The notes under the pieces: model-generated
Database searches by the model: none
What the model saw: the letters and a program-made list of their open reading frames with translations, nothing else
What the model was told of the DNA's origin: nothing
Assembly: GCA_022842805.1 (NCBI GenBank)
Contig: JALHOX010000022.1
Coordinates: 1-22,059 of the forward strand
DNA: 22,059 nucleotides
Direction of reading: 5' to 3'
Source of the DNA: Phycisphaerae bacterium
Lineage (GTDB): Bacteria; Planctomycetota; Phycisphaerae; UBA1845; Fen-1342
Shown here: piece by piece, positions 15,144-22,059 of the stretch
Numbering within the stretch: position 1 is the first letter of the stretch
How the letters are laid out: each line of letters begins with the position of its first letter
Position numbers and translations under genes: made by a program

Positions 15144-18100
15144 CTATTCGAACGAGTCGAAATAGGCCTTCGCGGCCTGCTTCACGAAGCGACGGAAGGC
15201 GGGCGTGTCGATTTCGGCTTTGTCGTGGACGTAGACCACGACCGCGTCCAGGCCGTCCTGTCGTTCGCGGACATCGACGCGCGGGAAGCTGCCGTAGGTC
15301 TGTAGATCGTCGCGCTGGTCCAGCGTTTTCAGGCCCAGTTCCGCATTGAGCCGGACCGCTTGAAACGTGCCCGGCGGAACGCGGAAATAACACTCGATCA
15401 GCCATTCGCCGCCGGTGAGGGCGTGGAGGAACCACTGCGGCGCGTCGGGGGCGGTGATCTCGACGCTGGCGCGGTTGTTCCAATCGGTCGGCGCGAAGGC
15501 GCCCGACTTCTGCACTGTTTCGAGGACGAACTCCAGCGCGGCCGCTTCCCAGCGGACGGGCTTATCGGTGCGGCTGCGACGGCCGTTCAGGTGCCATGCG
15601 CGGCCGTCGATCTGCCACGGGGCCTTCACCTCTTTGCCGACGCTGCCGAAGCCGGCTTTCTCGTCGGCGAGTTGCTGGGCGGCGAGTGCTTTGCGGTCGT
15701 GGGCTTTGCGCTCGACCTTCGGGCTTTCGGCGAGGACGGGTTGAAGCGCGCGGGCGGTGTGGGTCATTGGGTCGGCGATGTCTTTGGACGGCTTCGCGCT
15801 TGCTGACTTCCCAAGAGCACGGCTCACAGAGCCGTGGCACCGACGTGCGGCTTCGCCATCGATCAGCTCCTCCGGCGAGCCGAGCGCGATCAGGTATCCG
15901 CCGGCGGCGCCGGCTTCGGGGCCGAGTTCGATCAGCCAGTCGGCGCATTTGATGACGTCGAGGTTGTGTTCGACGACGACGACCGTGTTGCCGAGATCGA
16001 CGAGCCGCTGCATGACGTCGAGCAGCTTGCGGATGTCGTCGAAGTGCAGGCCGGTGGTCGGCTCGTCGAGCAGGTAGAGCGTCTGGCCCGTATCGGGCTT
16101 GCCCAGTTCGGTGGCGAGCTTGACGCGCTGCGCCTCGCCGCCGGAGAGCGTCGCCGCGGATTGGCCGAGCGGCACATAGTCGAGGCCGACATCGACCAGC
16201 GTCTGCAACAAGCGGCGGACCTTGGGCACGCTGCTGAACAGCTCCAATGCCTCGCGCGCGGAGAGCTCCAGCACGTCGGCGATCGACTTGCCCTTGAATT
16301 TCACTTCGAGCGTTTCGAGCGTGTAACGCCGGCCGCGGCAGGTCTCGCACTCGACCCAGACGTCGGCCATGAAGTGCATTTCGATCTTTTTCTGCCCGTT
16401 GCCTTCGCAAGCTTCGCAGCGGCCGCCGGGGCGGTTGAAGCTGAACTTGTTGGCGGTGTAGCCGCGGACCTTGCTTTCGGGCAGGCGGGCGAAAAGTTCG
16501 CGGATGAGGTCGAAGGCGCCGGTGTAGGTGGCGGGGTTGCTGGCGGGCGTGAAGCCGATCGGGTCCTGATCGACGTTGATGACTTTGTCGATCCGCTTCA
16601 GACCGCTGATGGAGTGATGCGCGCCGGGCGTGAGCGAGGCGCGGTTGAGCTTGTTGGCCAGCGCGGGCCAGAGGATGTCGTTGATCAGCGAGCTTTTGCC
16701 GGAGCCCGAGACGCCCGTAACGCAGACAAACCGCGCCAACGGAAATGGCACGGTGAGTTCTTTGAGATTGTTGTGACGCGCGCCGTGGATCGTGAGCCAT
16801 TCGGTCGTGGCGGCGCTGGCGGGCGGCTCGGCGCTCAGTGCCTTGCGGGAGCGGCGGTGGGAGGCGGTCGAGTCGCGCTCGGCTTCGATCGCCGGCCAAT
16901 CGGGCCAGTGCGTCGGGCGGCGATTGCTGGGCACCGGAATCGCGAGCGCGCCGCTGAGGTAGCCGCGCGTCAGCGATTGCATCGCCTCTTCGCCGTCGAC
17001 GGGCGCGGGTTGCTTTGCGCTCGGCGCGGCGACAGCGCGCAGCGCGGCGGGAGCATCGTTGGCGACGACATATCCGCCGCCGCGGCCGGCGAGCGGGCCG
17101 AAGTCGATCACGCGATCGGCGGATGCGATCACCTCGCGGTCGTGTTCGACCAGAAGCAGCGTATTGCCCAGGCCGCGGAGTTTTCGCAGGGCGGCGATGA
17201 GCCGGGCGTTGTCGCGCGGGTGAAGGCCGATGGTCGGCTCGTCGAGGACGTAGAGCACGCCGGTGAGGCCGCTGCCGATCTGCGAGGCGAGCCGGATGCG
17301 CTGCGCCTCGCCGCCGCTGAGCGTCGGTGCGGCGCGGTGCAGGTGCAGATATTCGAGGCCGACATCGAGCAGGAATTGCAGGCGGTGGCGAATTTCGAGC
17401 AGCAGCTCGCCCGCGATGCGCTTCTCGCGTGCGTCGAGTCGGAGCTTCGCGAAGAACTCCGCAACCTGCTCCAACGGCCAATCGCAGACGTCCACAATCG
17501 TGCGGCCGCTGAGTTTGGCGGCGGCCGCGTCGGGGCGCAGGCGACCGCCGCGACAGGTGGTGCAGGGAATCTCGGTCACGACCTGATGGAGCTTATGTCG
17601 CAGCTCCCAACTGTTGCGCGTGGCGGCGTCGATCGTCGGGAAAAAGCCGCGCCAGCCGAAGCGCACTCCCGGGAACGTCTTGCCGGAGCTGATCCATGTG
17701 CCGGGGGGCGTGCCGAACAGCAGCGTCTGCTGCGCTGCGGCGGGCCAATCGCGCAGCGGCGTGTCGACGTCGACGTCGAGATGCAGACAGAGCGCCGTGA
17801 GCATCTTCGCGAAGGTGCTGCCGCGATCGATGATGCCCCAACCGGCGATCGCGCCGCCGAGGATCGATTTGTCGGGCCGGGCGATCAGTTGCGACGCGGG
17901 CGCGCCGCGCTGCACGCCGAGCCCTTCGCACGTCTCGCACCAGCCGAGTTGCGAATTAAAGCTGAACTGGTGCGGGCCGAGCTCCTCATAGCTGATGCCG
18001 CATTTGGCACAGGCGCGGCGCTGCGAGAAGCGCATCTCACGCTGCGGGCGTCGGCGGATGTTGGGTTCTTCCGCCGTCGTCTCCTCGCTTCCGGATTGCG

Positions 18101-20147
18101 CCTTCGTCGCTTCGTCGCTCGTCGCCGCTTCGCGATTTGGCCGCGCTTCGGCCGGCGGCACTTCGGCGTGCTCGACCGTCTCAAACGCCTCGATCAGCAG
18201 CGTCATCACCCCGCCGCCCAGGGCCAGGGCGTGTTCGACGCTTTCGGTGATGCGCGGGCGAGCGGCCTGCTTGATCACGGTGCGATCGACCACGACCTCG
18301 ACGCGATGCTTGCGGCGGGCGTCGAGCGCCGCGGCGCGGGCCACGTCGCTCAATTCGCCGTCGACGCGGACGCGCTGATAACCCGACGATTTGAGCCGGG
18401 CGATGACGCCGGCCCACGATTCACCGTCGCCGAGCTTGAGCGGGGCGAGCACGATCACCGGGCTGTTTTCCTCGAGCGCCATGATCTGCGCGAGGATCTC
18501 GTCGACCGTCTGCGCCCCGACCTCGCCGCCGCACTTCACGCAGTGCGCCTGTCCGAGCCTGGCCCAGAGGACGCGCATGTAGTCGTAGATCTCGGTGACG
18601 GTGCCGACCGTCGAACGCGGGCTGCGGCTGGTCGTTTTCTGCTCGATGCAGATCGCGGGCGAGAGGCCGCTGACCTGCTCGACGCGCGGCTTCTGCAATT
18701 GCCCGAGGAATTGGCGGGCATAGGCCGAGAGTGACTCGACGTAGCGGCGATAGCCCTCGGCGAAGACCGTGTCGATCGCGAAGCTGGTCTTGCCCGAGCC
18801 CGAGACGCCGGTGCAGACGGTCATCGCGTTGCGCGGGAATTCGACGGTGACGTCTTTGAGGTTGTGTTCGCGGGCGCCGCGGACGGAAATGGCCCGTTCG
18901 GCGCTGGCCCGGATGCGCTCGCGCTGCTCGTCGTCGCGCTTCGCAGTGAGCGCGGCGGCGCGGGCGATTTCGGCGCTGGTCGCAGCCCGTTCGCGCGGCG
19001 GCGTGAGCACTTCGCGCAGGGCTTTGCCCGTCTCGGAGATCGGATGAGCCGCCAGCTCTTCGGGCGTGCCCGCACAGACGACCGTTCCGCCGCCGGCGCC
19101 GCCCTCGGGGCCGAGGTCGATGACCCAGTCGGCGGTCTTGACCACATCGAGATTGTGCTCGATGACCACCACGCTGTTGCCAGCGTCGACGAAGCCGTGC
19201 AGAACGGTGAGCAAGCGGCGTACGTCTTCGAAGTGCAGGCCGGTGGTCGGCTCGTCGAGGACGTAGATCGTGCGGCCGGTGGGCTTTTTCACCAGTTCGC
19301 GGGCCAGCTTGATGCGCTGCGCCTCGCCGCCGGAAAGCGTCGGGCTGGCCTGGCCGAGCTTGATGTAATCGAGTCCGACATCGTGCAGCGTCTGCAGCAT
19401 GGCGCGGATGCGCGGCACGTTCTCGAAGTGTTCGAGCGCCTGCTGCACATCCATCTCAAGCACATCCGCGATCGAGCGGCCCTTGTAGGCCACGCGCAAG
19501 GTCTCGCTGGTGAAGCGCCGCCCGGCGCAGACCGCACAGGTCACCCAGACGTCGGCCAGAAAGTCCATCTCGATCTTGTTGGCGCCGTTGCCCTCGCACG
19601 CCTCGCACCGCCCGCCGCCCTTGCTCATCGACACGTTGAAGCTGAAGCGGCCCGGCTTGTAGCCGCGCAGCTTTGAGTCGGGCAGCTTGGTGAAGAGCGT
19701 GCGGATTTCGTCGAAGAGCTTGATGTAGGTCGCCGGGTTGCTGCGGGGCGTGCGGCCGATGGGCGTCTGGTCGATGGCGATGATCTTGTCGAGATGCTCA
19801 AGCCCGTCGATGCCGGCGTGCTTGCCCGGCACTTCGGTGGTGGCGCCGTTCAGGTCGCGGGCGAGCGCGGAATAGAGAATCTCATTGACGAGCGTGCTCT
19901 TGCCCGAGCCGGAGACGCCCGTGACGCAGACAAAGCGAGCGAGGGGAAAGGGGACGTCGATGTTGCGAAGATTGTTCGCGGAGGCGCCGCGAATCGTCAG
20001 CCACGAGACGTCGCCGTTGCTGCGCGGGGCCGGCTTTTCGGCCGCGCTGCGCGAAACGTCGCCGGCGGACTTGTTGGCGGACTGCGCCGGCGCGCGATGC
20101 TTGCCCGTTTCGCGCGGGTTGCGACGTTGATCCGCGGCGGTGGGCAT
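15144..20147 (-). CDS. uvrA: Giant UvrA with three ABC modules (order II-I-II) and an extra C-terminal domain
   Basis: UvrA recognises DNA lesions and loads UvrB in excision repair; usual length is about 940 residues, here 1667. Residues 49-381 form a module of the UvrA second-half type with a zinc site (GRCEACEGNG ... CAVC). Residues 419-1033 form a first-half module with the UvrB-binding and insertion domains and the zinc site ACAKCG ... CETC. Residues 1117-1430 form another second-half module with its own zinc site (GRCEACEGNG ... CETC). Each module has its own Walker A (GVSGSGK), LSGGEAQR, Walker B (LDEPT) and EH switch, so three intact ATPases are present. Residues about 1471-1667 are a domain I do not recognise. 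A palindrome is read in frame in the linker before it. ATG 20145-20147 has no ribosome site and lies just after a -10-like TACACT; an in-frame TTG lies at 20243. Confidence 0.94.
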   Translation of the reverse strand: MPTAADQRRNPRETGKHRAPAQSANKSAGDVSRSAAEKPAPRSNGDVSWLTIRGASANNLRNIDVPFPLARFVCVTGVSGSGKSTLVNEILYSALARDLNGATTEVPGKHAGIDGLEHLDKIIAIDQTPIGRTPRSNPATYIKLFDEIRTLFTKLPDSKLRGYKPGRFSFNVSMSKGGGRCEACEGNGANKIEMDFLADVWVTCAVCAGRRFTSETLRVAYKGRSIADVLEMDVQQALEHFENVPRIRAMLQTLHDVGLDYIKLGQASPTLSGGEAQRIKLARELVKKPTGRTIYVLDEPTTGLHFEDVRRLLTVLHGFVDAGNSVVVIEHNLDVVKTADWVIDLGPEGGAGGGTVVCAGTPEELAAHPISETGKALREVLTPPRERAATSAEIARAAALTAKRDDEQRERIRASAERAISVRGAREHNLKDVTVEFPRNAMTVCTGVSGSGKTSFAIDTVFAEGYRRYVESLSAYARQFLGQLQKPRVEQVSGLSPAICIEQKTTSRSPRSTVGTVTEIYDYMRVLWARLGQAHCVKCGGEVGAQTVDEILAQIMALEENSPVIVLAPLKLGDGESWAGVIARLKSSGYQRVRVDGELSDVARAAALDARRKHRVEVVVDRTVIKQAARPRITESVEHALALGGGVMTLLIEAFETVEHAEVPPAEARPNREAATSDEATKAQSGSEETTAEEPNIRRRPQREMRFSQRRACAKCGISYEELGPHQFSFNSQLGWCETCEGLGVQRGAPASQLIARPDKSILGGAIAGWGIIDRGSTFAKMLTALCLHLDVDVDTPLRDWPAAAQQTLLFGTPPGTWISSGKTFPGVRFGWRGFFPTIDAATRNSWELRHKLHQVVTEIPCTTCRGGRLRPDAAAAKLSGRTIVDVCDWPLEQVAEFFAKLRLDAREKRIAGELLLEIRHRLQFLLDVGLEYLHLHRAAPTLSGGEAQRIRLASQIGSGLTGVLYVLDEPTIGLHPRDNARLIAALRKLRGLGNTLLLVEHDREVIASADRVIDFGPLAGRGGGYVVANDAPAALRAVAAPSAKQPAPVDGEEAMQSLTRGYLSGALAIPVPSNRRPTHWPDWPAIEAERDSTASHRRSRKALSAEPPASAATTEWLTIHGARHNNLKELTVPFPLARFVCVTGVSGSGKSSLINDILWPALANKLNRASLTPGAHHSISGLKRIDKVINVDQDPIGFTPASNPATYTGAFDLIRELFARLPESKVRGYTANKFSFNRPGGRCEACEGNGQKKIEMHFMADVWVECETCRGRRYTLETLEVKFKGKSIADVLELSAREALELFSSVPKVRRLLQTLVDVGLDYVPLGQSAATLSGGEAQRVKLATELGKPDTGQTLYLLDEPTTGLHFDDIRKLLDVMQRLVDLGNTVVVVEHNLDVIKCADWLIELGPEAGAAGGYLIALGSPEELIDGEAARRCHGSVSRALGKSASAKPSKDIADPMTHTARALQPVLAESPKVERKAHDRKALAAQQLADEKAGFGSVGKEVKAPWQIDGRAWHLNGRRSRTDKPVRWEAAALEFVLETVQKSGAFAPTDWNNRASVEITAPDAPQWFLHALTGGEWLIECYFRVPPGTFQAVRLNAELGLKTLDQRDDLQTYGSFPRVDVRERQDGLDAVVVYVHDKAEIDTPAFRRFVKQAAKAYFDSFE
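15818..15836 (-). repeat. Perfect palindrome inside the uvrA reading frame
   Basis: CACGGCTC-ACA-GAGCCGTG, an 8-bp stem with a 3-nt loop, encodes residues about 1438-1444 of UvrA, between the last ABC module and the C-terminal domain. The protein there (RRCHGSVSRALGKSASAKP) looks like inserted linker. Confidence 0.75.
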
Positions 20148-20156
20148 AGAGGGATG

Positions 20157-20162
20157 AGTGTA
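20157..20162 (-). promoter_or_regulatory. Possible -10 element giving a leaderless uvrA mRNA
   Basis: TACACT on minus ends 9 nt before the ATG at 20147, so transcription would begin about at the start codon. No matching -35 is visible. The lack of any ribosome site supports the idea. Confidence 0.35.
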
Positions 20163-20199
20163 GTCGCGAAGCGGCCCGCGTGCGGTTGTCGCCCGCCCA

Positions 20200-20239
20200 A
20201 CAACACAGCACGCCCCGGCGCTTGCGAGCCGGGGCGTGC
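20200..20239 (-). terminator. Rho-independent terminator of the surface protein gene
   Basis: A perfect 12-bp stem, GCACGCCCCGGC (20208-20219) with GCCGGGGCGTGC (20228-20239), 8-nt loop, lies 38 nt after the stop at 20278. In the minus direction TGTGTTGTTG follows, a moderate T-rich tail. It separates this gene from uvrA. Confidence 0.75.
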
Positions 20240-20277
20240 CCAATCTGTCTCAGCGTCCGACGCAGCGCGGACGCGAA

Positions 20278-22059
20278 TCAGCGAACGTCGAGCAACATCG
20301 CCCGTCGCAATGTGCGGCTGCGAAGGCTCATCATGCACAGCATGAGCCCCAGCGGAGCGAAGCCCGCCACGCCGCACGCGCCGACGCCGCATGGGCCCGG
20401 AGGCGGCGCGTCGTCGCCGTCGTCGGTGCCCGCGCCATCGACCGGCACGCCGCTGTTTGCGTTCGCGACCGGATCGACTCCCGTGTTGGCGTTTGCGTTG
20501 GTCGTGCCGCCCGATTCATTGGCGTTGGCGACTCCGCCGCCCGTGTTCGCGTTGCCGTTGCCGGCGGCGGCGTTGTCGTTGGCGTTAGCGGTGTTCGCAT
20601 TGCCGTTGGTCGGGGCCGTCGGCGTGCGGCTGATCGATGCGCTGGTGCCGCCCACAGCCAACGCGTTGCCCGCCAGATCGGTCAGCACGCCGGCCGCGAT
20701 CGTGATCGAAAAGCTGCCGCTGCCGCTCAGGCCCGTGACCTCCACCGAGTAGCTCTGCGTGGTCGGCGCGGTCAGGTTTACACCGGTCGACGCGGTCCCA
20801 GTGTGGTTGACGGTGATCTCGTTGCTCGCAAGGCCGGTGATCTCCTCGTTCGCGATGATCGTGAAAAACGCCGATGTCGCATCGCCGATGTCGCTGAAGA
20901 TCGATGCAAACACGTTCGCCGCGGGCGGCGTGTTGTCGATCGTGATCGTGCTGCTCGGCCCGCCTGCGACGCTGGCGTTGCCAGAGGCGTCCGCCGCCGC
21001 CGCCGCATTCACCGACAGCGAAATCGTCCCGTCGCCGACAACGCTCGGCACCGTCACCGTATAGGTCGTGGCCGAAACCGCCGCGATCGTCGCAGCGCCG
21101 GCGTTCACCGTATTGGTGAAGTTGGCCGCGACATCGGCGGCGCTGTCGAAACCGCTTACCGCCTCGCTGAACTCGACCGTGAACGCCACGCTGTCCGCGT
21201 TGGTCGGCGTCGAAGTCACGGGCGTGATCGACGCGACGGTCGGCGCGGAGTTGTCGATCGTCGTGCTGAGAATCGTCGCGGCGGCATTCGCGTTGCCGAC
21301 TGCATCGGTCACGGCCCCCGCTCCCAGTGAGACGCTCAGCGATCCGCTGCCGGAGACTCCGGTGAGCGTCGCGCGCAGGACGGTGGAGCTGACTGCGGTG
21401 ACGGCGATGCCGCCGACCGTGGCGCTTCCGCCGGTGGTCGCGGTGACGTCGCCATCGGCGAAGCCGGTCACGTTCTCCGACATGGTGACATCGATCTGAA
21501 TGGTCGCTGCGTTCGTGGCCGCGCCGATCGTGGGCGTGGTCGCAACGCTCGACACGGTCGGAGCGGTCTTGTCGACCGAATAAAGCTGCCCATTATCGAA
21601 GCTGCCATCCATGCTGCCGGGGCCGCCCAAGTCCATGCTGCCGCCGTCGGTGATCGAATCGTTGTCCACGAGATCGAGGCGGATGGTGCCGTTGCCCGTG
21701 CCTGTGTTGACGGTGACGGTGTAAGCCGAGCCGCTGCCGCTGACGCCGCTGATGCTCGCACCGGTGACGCCGCTGGTGGTCAGCGCGAAGTCGCTCGCAT
21801 CGACGCCGACGACGGAGTCACTGAACACCACGGCATACTGCACCGAGCTTGCATTGGTGGGCGTCGAGTCGACGCGGTTGATGCTCGCCACGGCGATGAG
21901 GCCGCCAATCTCGTTGTAGAAGTTGTGATTGTCGAGAGCGATGCCGGCCTGATCCGAAGCGCTGTTGGCGACTCCGCCGGTGCCATAGATCGTGGCCGCT
22001 GCTCCGCCGCCCAGCGCGGCTTCGGAGTAGATCGCGCCGCCCTTGCCCTGTCCCGCGCT
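20278..22059 (-). CDS. Large surface protein with Ig-like repeats and Cys-containing C-terminal anchor (5' end beyond window)
   Basis: The frame is open from the window edge to TGA at 20278, showing the last 593 residues; a GTG at 21891 is an internal Val, not a start. The first visible part (GQGKGGAIYSEAALGGG) resembles beta-helix repeats of polymorphic outer membrane proteins. About four Ig-like repeats follow, with recurring TAPTV-S, FSEAVSGFD/MSENVTGFA, VSGSGS and TDAVGNA elements, like bacterial Ig-like domains of adhesins. Then comes an Asn/Ala/Gly-rich linker of about 65 residues (NANTANANDN and similar), an acidic DGDDAPPPG and the C-terminus CGVGACGVAGFAPLG, a hydrophobic segment and Arg-rich end (LRSRTLRR). 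This is probably a surface anchor or sorting signal of the MYXO-CTERM/GlyGly-CTERM kind. The role is probably adhesion or matrix building. Confidence 0.85.
   Translation of the reverse strand, partial: SAGQGKGGAIYSEAALGGGAAATIYGTGGVANSASDQAGIALDNHNFYNEIGGLIAVASINRVDSTPTNASSVQYAVVFSDSVVGVDASDFALTTSGVTGASISGVSGSGSAYTVTVNTGTGNGTIRLDLVDNDSITDGGSMDLGGPGSMDGSFDNGQLYSVDKTAPTVSSVATTPTIGAATNAATIQIDVTMSENVTGFADGDVTATTGGSATVGGIAVTAVSSTVLRATLTGVSGSGSLSVSLGAGAVTDAVGNANAAATILSTTIDNSAPTVASITPVTSTPTNADSVAFTVEFSEAVSGFDSAADVAANFTNTVNAGAATIAAVSATTYTVTVPSVVGDGTISLSVNAAAAADASGNASVAGGPSSTITIDNTPPAANVFASIFSDIGDATSAFFTIIANEEITGLASNEITVNHTGTASTGVNLTAPTTQSYSVEVTGLSGSGSFSITIAAGVLTDLAGNALAVGGTSASISRTPTAPTNGNANTANANDNAAAGNGNANTGGGVANANESGGTTNANANTGVDPVANANSGVPVDGAGTDDGDDAPPPGPCGVGACGVAGFAPLGLMLCMMSLRSRTLRRAMLLDVR

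Noticed and set aside
15562..17481. Open frame of 639 codons on minus in another frame of uvrA
   Set aside because: Very Arg-rich translation typical of a shifted frame in GC-rich DNA.
15834..18734. Open frame of 966 codons on plus, antisense to uvrA
   Set aside because: It is the mirror of a high-GC gene with strongly biased third positions. The translation has no recognisable motif and is dominated by Ala, Glu, Arg and Asp, and the minus frame carries all UvrA motifs.
20236..21330. Open frame of 364 codons on plus, antisense to the surface protein
   Set aside because: Arg/Ala/Val/Asp-rich shadow frame; the minus frame has clear Ig-like repeats and runs to a stop followed by a terminator.

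Overview
The window looks like chromosome from a high-GC planctomycete, most likely of the Phycisphaerae type. The evidence is the combination of an ECF sigma factor of the planctomycetal type followed by a membrane Ser/Thr kinase with a TPR-type tail, two PEP-CTERM proteins, a secreted peptidase ending in the GDLNCDG/MNCDG dockerin-like repeat common in that group, an atp operon with signal peptides on the c and b subunits, and a giant UvrA. No phage, IS element, CRISPR array, tRNA or rRNA was seen.

Layout. Positions 1-2417 (minus strand) hold the start of an F-type ATP synthase operon: atpZ-like, atpI-like, atpB (a), atpE (c) and the 5' part of atpF (b), with a good sigma70-type promoter at 2506-2535 and two related hairpins between atpB and atpE. 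Positions 2888-6500 (plus) hold the ECF sigma factor and a 1003-residue kinase, 4 nt apart, followed by recO (6609-7493). A PEP-CTERM gene with its own promoter, long leader and terminator lies on minus (7556-8575). On plus follow a short adenylate-forming enzyme (8830-9924) and an ADP-ribosylglycohydrolase-family protein (10049-11137). On minus follow an unrecognised membrane-anchored protein and a second PEP-CTERM protein (11193-13361). A secreted M64-type metallopeptidase is on plus (13644-15107). Position 15144-20147 (minus) is a 1667-residue UvrA with three ABC modules in the order II-I-II plus an extra C-terminal domain. The window ends inside a large surface protein (20278 to beyond 22059, minus) with beta-helix-like sequence, Ig-like repeats, an Asn/Ala/Gly linker and a Cys-containing C-terminal anchor.

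How it fits together. The atp genes form an energy operon. The sigma factor and kinase are probably a signalling pair in which the kinase replaces an anti-sigma factor. Four genes encode exported proteins that use at least three different C-terminal signals (PEP-CTERM, dockerin-like, Cys-Gly/TM/Arg). RecO and UvrA are DNA repair genes but are not adjacent.

The most interesting points are the II-I-II UvrA, a perfect palindrome read in frame in its linker, the paired GCAAGGC hairpins in the atp operon, and the C-terminal signal of the last protein. I did not find a clear new multi-gene defence or biosynthetic system. All family assignments are by eye from motifs; nothing was searched against a database.
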